A stretch of 54,957 nt of DNA. It comes from Thermoproteota archaeon (lineage in GTDB: Archaea; Thermoproteota; Methanomethylicia; Culexarchaeales; B10-G16). The notes under the pieces are model-generated. The model was not told the DNA's origin. It searched no databases and worked only from the letters and a program-made list of their open reading frames with translations. Location of the stretch: the NCBI GenBank assembly GCA_003649185.1, contig QMRB01000004.1:1-54957 (forward strand), given 5' to 3'. Shown here one piece after another: positions 17,502 through 26,750 of the stretch. Every line of letters starts with the position of its first letter. The stretch's first letter is position 1. The position numbers and the translations under genes were made by a program.

Positions 17502-18695
17502 TTGCCATCGAAAATAGAGAGCGATGACACTGCCTTCTATAAGGAACCGTCAAACTATATGAAATATTTGGAGGAGAAATTGAAGAGAATAGAAATTGAA
17601 TATCAACTTTTAAATGAGGAGAAGGAGAGGTTGATGCAGGAAATAGCATATTTAAGAGAAGAGTTAATGAAGCTGAAAACTCCACCGCTAATAGAAGCCT
17701 ACGTAGTGGAAGTATTAGATAATAGTAGGGCTGTAGTTAAAAGTTCAACGGGTCCAAACTTAATAGTACAGATATCAAGTTTAATAGATAGGGGTAAGTT
17801 GAAGCCATATACAAGGGTGGCATTAAATCAGAGAACTTTTGCAATAGTGGAGATATTGCCACAAATTGAAGATCCATATGTTAGAACCATGGAGGTAATA
17901 GAGAAACCCAAAGTAACCTATAGAGATATAGGCGGATTGAAGGAGCAGATAATGCTGATAAAGGAGACTGTTGAGATTCCGCTGAAGAATCCAACCCTAT
18001 TCGATGAAGTTGGAATAGAACCACCTAAAGGAGTACTTCTATATGGACCGCCTGGTTGTGGAAAGACCTTGCTGGCAAAGGCTGTGGCAAGAGAGACAAA
18101 TGCCACTTTCATAAGGGTTGTCGGATCTGAGCTTGTGAAGAAATATATAGGTGAAGGAGCTAGAATGGTAAGAGAATTATTTTCGCTTGCAAAAAGAAAG
18201 GCGCCAAGCATAGTTTTCATAGATGAAATAGATGCCATAGGGGCAAGAAGATTTGGAGAAACAACAAGTGGGGAGAGGGAAGTTCAGAGAACGATGTCAC
18301 AGTTGCTAAGCGAGCTAGACGGATTTAATCCTAGAGGAAATGTGAAGATAATAGCTGCAACGAATAGAATAGATATCCTTGATCCAGCCCTACTTAGACC
18401 GGGAAGATTCGACAGGATAATAGAGGTTCCCCTACCAAACAGAGAGGCGAGATTAGAGATCTTCAAAATCCATACGAGAAGAATGAGGCTGGCTGAAAAT
18501 ATCTCCATAGAAATTCTTGCAGATAAAACAGAAAATATGAGTGGAGCAGACATTAAAGCAATATGTACAGAGGCAGGAATGAATGCTATAAGGGAGGGGA
18601 GGAGAAGAGTAACCATGAGGGACTTTGAGGAAGCATTGGAGAAGATAATGTTAAAAAAGAAGACTGGAAGACTACCTGTAACATCATATTTGTAG
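17502..18695 (+). CDS. pan: proteasome-activating nucleotidase PAN
   Basis: Hexameric AAA+ unfoldase feeding the 20S proteasome. An N-terminal coiled coil (about residues 14-58) is followed by an OB domain ([20 protein letters not shown]). The ATPase has Walker A GPPGCGKT (182-189), Walker [13 protein letters not shown], sensor [20 protein letters not shown] and the second region of homology. The C terminus ends TSYL: the penultimate Tyr is conserved but the expected hydrophobic residue before it is Ser, a weak HbYX docking motif. TTG 17502 follows GGAGG. Confidence 0.94.
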   Translation: MPSKIESDDTAFYKEPSNYMKYLEEKLKRIEIEYQLLNEEKERLMQEIAYLREELMKLKTPPLIEAYVVEVLDNSRAVVKSSTGPNLIVQISSLIDRGKLKPYTRVALNQRTFAIVEILPQIEDPYVRTMEVIEKPKVTYRDIGGLKEQIMLIKETVEIPLKNPTLFDEVGIEPPKGVLLYGPPGCGKTLLAKAVARETNATFIRVVGSELVKKYIGEGARMVRELFSLAKRKAPSIVFIDEIDAIGARRFGETTSGEREVQRTMSQLLSELDGFNPRGNVKIIAATNRIDILDPALLRPGRFDRIIEVPLPNREARLEIFKIHTRRMRLAENISIEILADKTENMSGADIKAICTEAGMNAIREGRRRVTMRDFEEALEKIMLKKKTGRLPVTSYL

Positions 18696-18703
18696 GTGGA
18701 AAT

Positions 18704-19165
18704 TTGAATAATATTTACAGGCTTAGAAGAATAGCCGAATACCAGTTTGGAGAGGGGATAGGAGACATAATTTTCCCAGACGATGTGGAGATAGAAATCT
18801 CTAAAAGAACTGGAAAAATTAAAAGGATAACTTTAAAAGGTAAGGTTCTGGCAACTTTAAGGCCGAGAGACGGAATGATAGCGTTAACTGTAGAGGGTGC
18901 CAAGAAAATTAAGGAGAAAATTAAGCCTCCGAAGTTGAGGGTGACAGTAATGAATGAAGTGGCAAAATATATTAGAAAAGGGAGAAATGTCTTTGCAAAA
19001 CATGTTAAAGATGCAGATCCAGAGATAAGACCTGGAAGTGAAGTGATAATTGTAGATGAAGAAGACAATTTACTTGCAGTTGGAAAAGCAATTCTAAATG
19101 GAAAAGAGATGATTGCATTTAAAAGTGGAATAGCAGTAAAAGTTAGAAGGGGAGTTGGAGAGTGA
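18704..19165 (+). CDS. PUA-domain RNA-binding protein
   Basis: 153 aa. An N-terminal alpha/beta pre-PUA region (RLRRIAEYQFGEGIGDIIFP) is followed by a PUA domain: LRVTVMNEVAKYIRKGRNVF, AKHVKDADPEIRPGSEVIIV, NLLAVGKAILNGKEM and FKSGIAVKVRRG. It is similar to archaeal stand-alone PUA proteins and to the C-terminal part of archaeosine transglycosylase. The substrate is unknown. TTG 18704 sits behind GGTGGA, 9 bases after the PAN stop, and the gene is followed by NAC. Confidence 0.8.
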   Translation: MNNIYRLRRIAEYQFGEGIGDIIFPDDVEIEISKRTGKIKRITLKGKVLATLRPRDGMIALTVEGAKKIKEKIKPPKLRVTVMNEVAKYIRKGRNVFAKHVKDADPEIRPGSEVIIVDEEDNLLAVGKAILNGKEMIAFKSGIAVKVRRGVGE

Positions 19166-19169
19166 AACT

Positions 19170-19517
19170 ATGAGGAGAATGTCGCCGAGAGAGATGAGAA
19201 GATTGATGAGGAAACTTGGAATGCAGTTAAATGAAATTGAAGATGTGGAAGAAGTAACCATAACTAGGAGAGATGAAATAATAAAAGTGTTGTCACCCAA
19301 AGTTTCCATGATGAAGATTGGAGAAGAAACAATATTTCAAATAGTAGGGGAACCTGAGATAGTTAAGAGGGAGGAAGTTCTCGAAATTCCAGAAGAAGAT
19401 GTACAGTTAGTGGCTGCCCAGACAGGGGTAACCTTGGATGAAGCTAGAAGAGCTTTAATTGAGAATGGCGGAGACTTGGCAAAAGCCATTCTAACTTTAA
19501 CGATGAAGAAGAAGTGA
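19170..19517 (+). CDS. nac: nascent polypeptide-associated complex protein
   Basis: Archaeal alpha-NAC homodimer subunit that binds emerging nascent chains at the ribosome. A basic N terminus (RRMSPREMRRLMRKLGMQLN) is followed by a NAC beta-barrel strand pattern (EVTITRRDEIIKVLSPKVSM, then GEETIFQIVGE) and a C-terminal UBA domain (EDVQLVAAQTGVTLDEARRA, LIENGGDLAKAILTL). ATG 19170 is chosen over TTG 19155, which overlaps the PUA gene. Confidence 0.92.
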   Translation: MRRMSPREMRRLMRKLGMQLNEIEDVEEVTITRRDEIIKVLSPKVSMMKIGEETIFQIVGEPEIVKREEVLEIPEEDVQLVAAQTGVTLDEARRALIENGGDLAKAILTLTMKKK

Positions 19518-19573
19518 ACTTAAAAGTAAATTCTCTAAAAACAATTAGAAATAACAAATAATTTGAGGGAAAT

Positions 19574-20605
19574 TTAATGTTTCAAGTATTCTCTAACATC
19601 ACTTAAAACACAATGTGGAACTGTTATATCCTTCATAGTGAGCAGTCCAGGCGGCGATTCAATAGCCTTCGGCGCCATATTGATCAACATGGAGATCGTT
19701 CCCCAATCTCCATGAACACATGGGGAGATTCTTTGATGTATTTCAGGAATACCGTCTATGTCGATGGCATCATATTCTTCGGGAGCCCCAACATATGCCG
19801 TGAAAATCAAAGTTATAAAGTCCCTGTCAGATACAATTCCTCTAGCAGTCTGATTTAAACCAGCAACCATTCCAGGATTAACCTCGACGAAATCGGTTTT
19901 AACATATTTATCTGAGATTACTGGTTTAACCGGTTCAACTACTATTTTATCCAATTTAACTTTCAAAGCATCTGCGATCAGAGAGATGCTCTGCTCCAAG
20001 CCTACATGTCCACTTATAATTCCACTTTTAATTTTATTTTCAAATTCCTCCACGGATAGTCCAGCTCCAATCTTCTTCTGGAAAGGCCCCCTCCTTGTGG
20101 ATGCATTCATTTGCCGCGTAACCTTTATACTGTTAATTTTTAGGCATGGAGAAGTTAAAGTTATAACCAGAGTGTCCATTAGGAAGCCTGGATTTATACC
20201 TGTTCCAAGAATTGTCGCTCCATGCTTCTTAGCGGCTTTATCTAGCTCCAAAGCCAACTTGAAATTGGATATATATGGATAACTCAACTCTTCACAGGAA
20301 GAAACAACATTAACTCCATGCTTTACTATTCCCATCAATTGATCAAACACTTTGCTTAGAAATGATGATGTCATGTGAAATACTACATTCGGTTTAGTCT
20401 CCTCCAAAACTTTATCAGCATCTTTTGAAATCACTACACCCAGCTTCCTATTTAAACCTAGAACTTCACCAAGATCTTTTCCCACCTTATTCGGATCAAC
20501 GTCCACTGCGCCGACAATTTCGAAACCATCCTTTTCTAGAAGGGCTTTCGACAGCATTCTTCCTATGGCTCCAACCCCATAAATTACACATTTAACTTTT
20601 TCCAT
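19574..20605 (-). CDS. NAD(P)-dependent dehydrogenase, 2,4-diaminopentanoate dehydrogenase-like
   Basis: 343 aa. An N-terminal Rossmann fold (CVIYGVGAIGRMLSKALLEK, then FEIVGAVDVDPNKVGKDLGE) resembles dihydrodipicolinate reductase. The remainder (GVNVVSSCEELSYP, GATILGTGINPGFLMDTLV, VHGDWGTISMLINMAPKA) matches proteins usually annotated as diaminopentanoate/amino acid dehydrogenases. The true substrate is unclear. No ornithine fermentation genes are nearby, so the name should be taken as a family label. It converges with NAC. Confidence 0.7.
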   Translation of the reverse strand: MEKVKCVIYGVGAIGRMLSKALLEKDGFEIVGAVDVDPNKVGKDLGEVLGLNRKLGVVISKDADKVLEETKPNVVFHMTSSFLSKVFDQLMGIVKHGVNVVSSCEELSYPYISNFKLALELDKAAKKHGATILGTGINPGFLMDTLVITLTSPCLKINSIKVTRQMNASTRRGPFQKKIGAGLSVEEFENKIKSGIISGHVGLEQSISLIADALKVKLDKIVVEPVKPVISDKYVKTDFVEVNPGMVAGLNQTARGIVSDRDFITLIFTAYVGAPEEYDAIDIDGIPEIHQRISPCVHGDWGTISMLINMAPKAIESPPGLLTMKDITVPHCVLSDVREYLKH

Positions 20606-20700
20606 TCTTAAACACCACTTAAACAGTCAACCTAAACTGGAGATAAACAGTATAAAAGTGTAACGATTTAAATATGAGGGATTATCGATTTTGGACAGTA

Positions 20701-20778
<78 letters not shown>

Positions 20779-20824
20779 AAAATAAAATGATATCATCATC
20801 CTAATAAGCTTCTCTTCCATTAGG

Positions 20825-21130
20825 CTAACTTGAACTTTGAGTAAGCCACTTCAAAAACTCTTCAATGGAATTGAAGATTAGGGGATTCAATTCACCTTTC
20901 AGTTCAACTTCCACCTTTTCAACATTTAGAGAGTTCAAAACTTCGTGAGGAGCCTTCGAGCCGAAGACTATAGACCAGCTTACCACATCGAAGTTTTTAT
21001 CTCTAGCTCTAACCAATCCATCAATGGTTAAAAGATACTTGAAATCTTTAAAATAGAAGTAGACTCTAGCCTTCAATCCTCTAATTTTTGTTAAGATTCT
21101 CCTGAAATCCTCAGCTGAAAATCTAACCAT
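20825..21130 (-). CDS. hypothetical protein, 101 aa
   Basis: No family recognised. Predicted mixed alpha/beta, with a basic N terminus (RFSAEDFRRILTKIRGLKAR), a YFYFKDFKYLLTID strand pair and an amphipathic C-terminal helix. It ends 3 bases before the hisS stop on the same strand, so it is transcribed downstream... in reading order it follows hisS by 3 bases and is very likely co-transcribed with it. ATG 21130. The tight packing argues that it is a real gene. Confidence 0.6.
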   Translation of the reverse strand: MVRFSAEDFRRILTKIRGLKARVYFYFKDFKYLLTIDGLVRARDKNFDVVSWSIVFGSKAPHEVLNSLNVEKVEVELKGELNPLIFNSIEEFLKWLTQSSS

Positions 21131-21133
21131 ACA

Positions 21134-22441
21134 TCATCCCAAATTATATTTATTTCTTAACAGTCTAATAGCCTCTTCCACACTTAACATGTACTGTTCT
21201 CCTTTGTCCAAATCTTTAAGGATAATGATGTTCTTCTCATATTCTCTTCCACCTATAATTACAGCATAAGGAGCTCTCTGCGAACTTGCATGAGAGAGAG
21301 CTCTCCTCAAACCTCTCCTTAAAACCTCGAGAACTACAGGTATACCTGCATCTCTAAACTTTTTTGCAACTTTTAAAGAGTATGGTAAAACGCTTCTATC
21401 GATGGATATCAGGTGAACTCCTCTGAGAAAATCATATTTGAAGGATATGTTCTCCGCCTCCATTGCTAGAATTATCCTATCCAAGCCGGGGGAGAAACCG
21501 ACAGCAGGGGTTGGAGGACCGCCGAACAATTCGATTAACCGGTCATATCTACCTCCCCCTCCCAATGCCAATCTGAAATTTGGAACATAAAATTCGAATA
21601 TAATTCCAGTATAATATTCTAAGCCTCTGGCAAAACTGAAATCTATGATAAACTTATCTAGAAGATTTATGGAGCTGCAGAGTTTAAGAATCTCCCTGAA
21701 ATCCTGGAGGGAAGAGAGGGAGGAGGGAGATTTCAAAAGCAATTTATAAGCCTTATCAAAGAGTGTATTCGAAAATCTACCTTTCAGTGAACATAGCTTT
21801 CTAACAGTTTTGATGGCTTCTTCAGACAATCCGAGAGAGGAGAGATAGTTGAAGGCTTCATCAAATCTTGATCTATCGAGAAGGTTCATGAAATGGTTCT
21901 GATCTTTTTCATCGACTTCAAAATCGCTTAGAAAACCCTTGAGAACACCTATATGGCTGATCTTGAAATAGTGGTTTTTAAAGCCTAAACGAGACATAAG
22001 TTCATCAGCTATCTCTAAAATTTCCACATCGGCTTCAGGATTGGAGGAACCTAGAAGTTCGAAGCCACCCTGCCAGAACTCTCTATATCTTCCAAACTGT
22101 GGCTCATCATATCTAAAACAGTTGGCAACATATCCTAGTCTAACCGGCTTAGGATAGGATAAAAGATTGTTAATGAAGAATCTCGCTACAGAAGCCGTCA
22201 TTTCAGGTCTCAGGGCAACTCTCCTTCCACCTAAATCTTCAAAAACATACATTCTATGTCTAATCTCCTCACCTGACTTGGCAGCTAAAAGTTCGAAGGA
22301 TTCTATTGTGGGAGTTATGATTTCCTCATAGCCATACAGTTTAAAGAGAAGTCGGACTATGCTGACAACATGATTCAATTTACACGTATCCTCTGGAAGC
22401 AGATCCCTTAAACCTCGAAGCCTCCTAAAATTTCCAACCAT
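21134..22441 (-). CDS. hisS: histidyl-tRNA synthetase
   Basis: Class II synthetase for tRNA-His. GLRDLLPEDTCKLNHV at the N terminus, motif 1 YGYEEIITPTIESFELL, motif 2 ALRPEMTASVARF...GYVANCFRYDEPQFGRYREF, the HisRS-specific DFSFARGLEYYTGIIFEFY, motif 3 GGGGRYDRLIELFG...AVGFSPGLDRI, and a C-terminal anticodon-binding domain. ATG 22441 follows GGTGGTTATC and overlaps the UbiA gene end by 17 bases. Length 435 aa is normal. Confidence 0.96.
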   Translation of the reverse strand: MVGNFRRLRGLRDLLPEDTCKLNHVVSIVRLLFKLYGYEEIITPTIESFELLAAKSGEEIRHRMYVFEDLGGRRVALRPEMTASVARFFINNLLSYPKPVRLGYVANCFRYDEPQFGRYREFWQGGFELLGSSNPEADVEILEIADELMSRLGFKNHYFKISHIGVLKGFLSDFEVDEKDQNHFMNLLDRSRFDEAFNYLSSLGLSEEAIKTVRKLCSLKGRFSNTLFDKAYKLLLKSPSSLSSLQDFREILKLCSSINLLDKFIIDFSFARGLEYYTGIIFEFYVPNFRLALGGGGRYDRLIELFGGPPTPAVGFSPGLDRIILAMEAENISFKYDFLRGVHLISIDRSVLPYSLKVAKKFRDAGIPVVLEVLRRGLRRALSHASSQRAPYAVIIGGREYEKNIIILKDLDKGEQYMLSVEEAIRLLRNKYNLG

Positions 22442-23285
22442 GATAACCACCAATAAAAACACCTAACATGACAATAAACATATAGATTAAAATTCGTTTT
22501 TTAACGTTTAAAGCAGTGTTCGGAGTGGGAGATTTAACGAGAAGAATTGAATCATAAATGAAACCGAAGGCTGAGAGAAGGATGAATGGAAAATATAATG
22601 GAGACACTAGGCCCAGAAATATTGGAACAACACCTACAGCCACAGCGGCAATATAGAATATGGAGGCTAAACGTCCAGCCGAATCTAAACCGTATTTTCT
22701 AGCAACACTCATGACATTTCTCACAATATCTCCCTCCACATCTATAATTCCCTTCGTCACCTCCCTACCGGTATTAGCTAGAAAAGCTGCAAACGAGAAT
22801 ATATATAGGAGAAGGGAATTTGGAGAGTTAACTGAGAAGCCTCCGAAAATGAAGGGAACGGCCACACAGAAGCTGACCATGAAATTTCCCATTAAACCGT
22901 AAACTTTAAACTTGGCATTATATAGGAATGAAACTGCAAATGAGATCAATGCTATGAGGAAACATGTAAAATTTATTTGGAGAGAGGAGAAGAGGCCGAG
23001 AAGGGAGAGGAGGAAACCGTAGACAGCTGCTCCAGATCGACTGATAAGTCCCTTGGGAAGGGGGCGGTGAGGAGCATTAATAAGATCAACCTTTACATCA
23101 TATAGATCATTTATAACCATGGAGGAAGCCGTTAAAAGAAAACCGGAGAGAAATCCATAAACTATTAAATTTAAAGGAGGAAAGCCGTTAAATGCGAGAC
23201 ACATGCTTAAAATGACAGCGAAACCCATCATAAAACAGTTGACAGGCCTAATGATGGATATGAATGCTTTGAAATGCAAATTCAA
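22425..23285 (-). CDS. UbiA-family prenyltransferase, probable geranylgeranylglycerol-phosphate geranylgeranyltransferase
   Basis: Integral membrane enzyme attaching the second geranylgeranyl chain to make the archaeal diether core (DGGGP synthase). Asp-rich motif 1 is INDLYDVKVDLINAPHRPLP and motif 2 is GREVTKGIIDVEGDIVRN, with about eight hydrophobic segments in 286 aa. The TTG start overlaps the EndA-like gene stop as TTGA. Function by family; a menaquinone-type UbiA is a less likely alternative given the RPLPKG context. It links to the GGPP synthase at 0.6-1.6 kb. Confidence 0.85.
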   Translation of the reverse strand: MNLHFKAFISIIRPVNCFMMGFAVILSMCLAFNGFPPLNLIVYGFLSGFLLTASSMVINDLYDVKVDLINAPHRPLPKGLISRSGAAVYGFLLSLLGLFSSLQINFTCFLIALISFAVSFLYNAKFKVYGLMGNFMVSFCVAVPFIFGGFSVNSPNSLLLYIFSFAAFLANTGREVTKGIIDVEGDIVRNVMSVARKYGLDSAGRLASIFYIAAVAVGVVPIFLGLVSPLYFPFILLSAFGFIYDSILLVKSPTPNTALNVKKRILIYMFIVMLGVFIGGYHGWKF

Positions 23286-23809
23286 AGAACAACCTCCGTC
23301 ACATCATAATATGTAACATCATCATGCCTATCCACAATGGCTAAGATGAGATTCTTCCTAGAATTTCTAGCGGAACGAACCATCTCATAGAGCTCTGAGA
23401 GGCTCAGACTTTTCCCCTCCAATGCACCGAAGACGAGATATTTTGCAGCCTCCCTTCCAACTGAAGCACCCCTCTCATAAACCCTGAAGGATAAACCTCC
23501 GAATCCAGATTTAACCACATATCCTCTACGTCTAAGATCAGAGTAGATTATATATTTAACCCAGAGATCTCTATCAAACTTCGAAAAATATTTGACAGCA
23601 TCCTCAAAGGAAAGTTCAGTTGAATTTATGACCAGTCTAATTTTACCGCGATCAAGGAGGTAGAGGGCCTCAACTGTAGATAGAACTAGAATTCCATTTT
23701 CAAATTCACCATAGAAACCTTTATTATGCAGCCTAGTTGCATCTGCTCCTGAAACTGTTATACGATCGCCGAGAACTTTGCCGATGGAAGTCTCCATATG
23801 AAACCCCAT
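23282..23809 (-). CDS. endA: tRNA-splicing endonuclease-like subunit lacking the catalytic histidine
   Basis: tRNA-intron endonuclease fold. The C-terminal domain reads YSDLRRRGYVVKSGFGGLSF, RVYERG, then AKYLVFGALEGKSLSLSELY and RKNLILAIVDRHDDVTYYDV. Relative to archaeal EndA (Tyr-His-Lys triad), Y111 and K152 are in place, but the His expected ten residues after the Tyr is Ala (A121 in GREAAKYLV). This fits a structural beta subunit of an alpha2-beta2 crenarchaeal-type enzyme, which would need a catalytic paralogue elsewhere. ATG 23809 or 23797. Confidence 0.82.
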   Translation of the reverse strand: MGFHMETSIGKVLGDRITVSGADATRLHNKGFYGEFENGILVLSTVEALYLLDRGKIRLVINSTELSFEDAVKYFSKFDRDLWVKYIIYSDLRRRGYVVKSGFGGLSFRVYERGASVGREAAKYLVFGALEGKSLSLSELYEMVRSARNSRKNLILAIVDRHDDVTYYDVTEVVL

Positions 23810-23863
23810 ATAAAATAGTCCAACTAAATATTAAATTAAAACTTAGATAAATAAGTAGATGAA

Positions 23864-24364
23864 ATGATGGAGAGGATTAGCAACTTCATAAACGAAGCGG
23901 AAAGAATAATAATTATGGGTATTGGAAATGTTTTGAGAAGTGATGATGCAGCTGGAGCTAAAGTGGCTGAGTTATTAGAGAAGAAGGTGAACTGCAAAGA
24001 TGTAACCGTTATAAATTGCATGGAAACTCCGGAAAACTTCCTTGGAAAAATAGAGGAAATTTCTCCAACACATATAGTTATAATCGATGCTGTTGAAATG
24101 AATGCTGAACCTGGAGGGGTAGGGGTATTTGGAGAAGAGGAGATAGATGACTATCCCCCTATCTCAACTCACAGAATTCCCCTATCTATAATGGCAACCT
24201 ACATAAAGAAAACTGTCGGAGCGAAACTCATGATTATTGGAATACAGCCGAAACGTATAGAATTCGGCGAGGAAATATCGCCAGAAGTAAAGGAAACAAT
24301 AAAATTATTAGCAGAAATGTTAGCAGTTATGTTGAAGGGATCAAAATGCTGCCGAAAACCATAG
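23864..24364 (+). CDS. hycI: [NiFe]-hydrogenase maturation endopeptidase (HycI/HyaD family)
   Basis: Cleaves the C-terminal tail of a hydrogenase large subunit after nickel insertion. IIIMGIGNVLRSDDAAGAKV at the N terminus contains the nickel-sensing acidic residue (D28 region), and VIIDAVEMNAEPG plus STHRIPLS supply the other conserved acidic and His ligands. Its target is probably the large subunit encoded at 30.9 kb, which keeps a cleavable tail. 166 aa. It overlaps mtnA by 19 bases. Confidence 0.9.
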   Translation: MMERISNFINEAERIIIMGIGNVLRSDDAAGAKVAELLEKKVNCKDVTVINCMETPENFLGKIEEISPTHIVIIDAVEMNAEPGGVGVFGEEEIDDYPPISTHRIPLSIMATYIKKTVGAKLMIIGIQPKRIEFGEEISPEVKETIKLLAEMLAVMLKGSKCCRKP

Positions 24365-25377
24365 AATGGGCCGATGGAAAAGTGAAGATAATAGATCAGT
24401 CGAAACTGCCACAAAAACTGGAGATCATAGAATGCGAAGATGCAGATAGAATAGTGAAAGCGATAGTTAAAATGGAGATTAGAGGAGCTCCAGCCATAGG
24501 TGCAGCAGCTGCAATGGCACTTGCACTTACAGCATATAAAAGTAGAGGGGAAACAAGGGAGGTAATTATGAGAAGAATATGGGAAACAGCTGAAAAATTG
24601 AGGAGAACGAGACCTACAGCGAGAAATCTATTCTGGGCGATAGAAAGAATAATAAGCAGAATAGAGGGAGAGAAGGATGGTAAGAGAATCGCTGAAAAAG
24701 TAATTCAAGAAGCTTTAAGAATCATGAGAGAAGATATAGAGATAAATATGAGAATAGGAGAGAATGGAGCAAAGCTGATAGAAGATGGAGATACAATATT
24801 AACATATTGCAATGCAGGATCATTGGCAACAGTATATTATGGAACTGCACTCGGAGTAATAAGGACAGCTTGGAAGCAGGGAAAGAAGATCAAAGTGGTG
24901 GCAGCAGAAACAAGGCCGAAACTGCAGGGAGCAAGACTGACCACGTATGAGTTAATGATGGATAAAATTCCTGTAACATTGGTAACGGACAATACAATAG
25001 GATTGCTGATGCAGAGAGGAGTTATAGATAAAGTGATTGTCGGTGCAGATAGAATATTGAAGGATGGAACAACATATAATAAGATAGGAACATATATGGT
25101 TGCCGTTTTAGCTGAAAAACATGGCAAACCATTCTATGTGGCTGCGCCTACCACAACTTTCGACTTGAAATCCACGAGAAGAGAAGTTGAAATAGAAGAG
25201 AGAAGCCCTGAAGAAGTCAAAGAGATATGCGGATGCAAAATAGCGCCTGAAGAAGTTCCGGCTCTAAACTACGCTTTCGACATGACTCCTCCAGAATATA
25301 TTTCAGCTATAATAACGGAGAAAGGAAACATTTACCCACCATACCGTGAGAACATTATGAAAATTCTATGCTTATAG
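24346..25377 (+). CDS. mtnA: S-methyl-5-thioribose-1-phosphate isomerase
   Basis: Aldose-ketose isomerase of methionine salvage, eIF2B-like fold. MEIRGAPAIGAAAAMALAL, LTYCNAGSLATVYYGTALGV (catalytic Cys), AAETRPKLQGARLTTYEL, VDKVIVGADRIL-type VIVGADRILKDGTTYNKIGT (catalytic Asp) and YVAAPTTTFD are diagnostic. 343 aa, full length. It may act with the MTA/SAH deaminase at 35.3 kb in recycling 5'-methylthioadenosine. A ribose-1,5-bisphosphate isomerase role is less likely given the motif set. Confidence 0.93.
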   Translation: MLPKTIEWADGKVKIIDQSKLPQKLEIIECEDADRIVKAIVKMEIRGAPAIGAAAAMALALTAYKSRGETREVIMRRIWETAEKLRRTRPTARNLFWAIERIISRIEGEKDGKRIAEKVIQEALRIMREDIEINMRIGENGAKLIEDGDTILTYCNAGSLATVYYGTALGVIRTAWKQGKKIKVVAAETRPKLQGARLTTYELMMDKIPVTLVTDNTIGLLMQRGVIDKVIVGADRILKDGTTYNKIGTYMVAVLAEKHGKPFYVAAPTTTFDLKSTRREVEIEERSPEEVKEICGCKIAPEEVPALNYAFDMTPPEYISAIITEKGNIYPPYRENIMKILCL

Positions 25378-26139
25378 AGAACGTTCTAAAAGCTTTTTAA
25401 ACCTTAAAGCATCATCAGCCATAAATACATTGTTAAATAGAATGTAAATCTCTTTGAAACCAGCTTCCACGAAGCCTTTAACTTTACCTAGAAGAAATTT
25501 AAGATCATCATCAGTATACTTATATTTATAATTCACCTCACCAGCTCCAATACCGTGAAGCCGAATATAAATTACTGGAGAGTCTGAGACTGGATCTCTT
25601 CTAAAAACATCAACCACATGGATTATGTCAAAGCTGCGGCAGATCTCTCGAACCACATCTAAATGTTTATTCCAATTTCCTCTGGGCTCCCAGCCCAATA
25701 AAACATCATCCTGCACAATATGATTGAAGAAACGGTAAACCCATTTAACATGTTCATCAGAAAATTTAAAGGAGGCAGGAGTTTGGAAAACGCAAATTCT
25801 CGCGTCGAGAACTTTACATATGCTTAGAGTTTTCATCCAAGCTTCAAAATTCTCGGAGGTCGGTTTAAGAAAACCGTAATGTTTAGCCTTAGAGGAATCC
25901 ATTTTAATTCCAGCCTTCCTCCAAGTGGGACTTGTATATGGATGGGTAATAACCTGCCAAGCCTTCAAGGTATAAACAAAATTTCTAGGAGCAATCATCC
26001 GCCAACGAGAAGCTGTTTCAATTCTCGGCAACTTATAAAAAGTACTCTGAAGCTCTATCAAATCAAAAGTGTGAAAATAGGCATCCTTACCACCTTTAAC
26101 AGCCCATCCACAACAACCCACCCTAATCAAAACAAACAC
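25372..26139 (-). CDS. DUF72 family protein (YecE-like)
   Basis: TIM-barrel-like family of unknown function. IRVGCCGWAVKGGKDAYFHT, LIELQSTFYKLPRIETASRW, NFVYTLKAWQVITHP, FQTPASFKFSDEHV, LGWEPRGNW, and YIRLHGIG are family blocks. The ORF is open to 26331, but its first residues are antisense translation of tRNA-Leu and cannot be real. The likely start is GTG 26139 (or TTG 26130) next to the conserved beginning. It converges with mtnA, overlapping by 6 bases. Confidence 0.85.
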   Translation of the reverse strand: MFVLIRVGCCGWAVKGGKDAYFHTFDLIELQSTFYKLPRIETASRWRMIAPRNFVYTLKAWQVITHPYTSPTWRKAGIKMDSSKAKHYGFLKPTSENFEAWMKTLSICKVLDARICVFQTPASFKFSDEHVKWVYRFFNHIVQDDVLLGWEPRGNWNKHLDVVREICRSFDIIHVVDVFRRDPVSDSPVIYIRLHGIGAGEVNYKYKYTDDDLKFLLGKVKGFVEAGFKEIYILFNNVFMADDALRFKKLLERSL

Positions 26140-26238
26140 CAAGACATCTTCCAAAAATAAATACTTCAACTTTACGTAGAATAGAAAACAAAGGTTATGA
26201 GAAAAATTTATTGGAATAAATATGGAAACTAACAGGTG

Positions 26239-26326
26239 GCGGGGGTTGCCGAGCCAGGTAAAAGGCGGCGGACTCAAGATCCGCTGGCGTAGGCCTGCGT
26301 GGGTTCGAATCCCACCCCCCGCACCA
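26239..26326 (+). tRNA. tRNA-Leu (CAA anticodon), CCA encoded
   Basis: Class II cloverleaf with a long variable arm. The acceptor is GCGGGGG/CCCCCGC, the anticodon loop CTCAAGA (anticodon CAA), the T-arm GTGGG-TTCGAAT-CCCAC and the discriminator A, followed by encoded CCA at 26324-26326. No intron. Two AT-rich TATA-like stretches lie 27-37 bases upstream. Confidence 0.96.
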
Positions 26327-26534
26327 AGCATTTTCCAGGAATATATGATAAGTTAAGTAGAAATTGATGATGTCTTCTAGTTTGTCGATGTATTTTGTTT
26401 TAATTTTGTTTCCTTCTCTCCACTATTTATAAATATAGTAATTAGGAAATATTTGATCCGTCAACTCTCTTATAATTTATTCTTTTAACTATAATTTTCA
26501 CGTTACCATGCCTCAAAATAACTGTAAAAAATAT

Positions 26535-26750
26535 TTAAAAATTAACAACCGTTGGGAAGCTTCCACCTATATTAACGGTTTTAATTGTAATGTTTCCGTT
26601 AAGATCTAGGTTTCCACTTCCAACTCTAATTTAATGTGTAGTAATAGTGTGTTCACCTATGTGGCGGACATTAATGTTGAGTATCCGCTCTGCCAGTTTA
26701 GAGCTGAATATGGAATTAGTTTCAAATGCCAATTGAACAATATATTCTAA
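26535..26750 (-). pseudogene. degenerate coding fragment in the 26.33-26.98 kb gap
   Basis: The gap 26327-26983 has no intact gene. On the minus strand one 72-codon frame reads LEYIVQLAFETNSIFSSKLA, then ERILNINVRHIGEHTITTH, a TAA at 26631-26633, and on in frame with RVGSGNLDLNGNITIKTVNI and GGSFPTVVNF. The second half looks like a beta-rich exported protein. It is probably a decayed gene. The rest of the gap presumably holds the korA promoter; several TATA-like AT stretches are present and I cannot single one out. Confidence 0.3.

Noticed and set aside
25372-26331. Long open frame giving the DUF72 protein about 64 extra N-terminal residues
   Set aside because: The first residues are antisense tRNA-Leu (GGGIRTHAGLRQR), and DUF72 proteins begin at the IRVGCCGW block, so the start was moved to GTG 26139.
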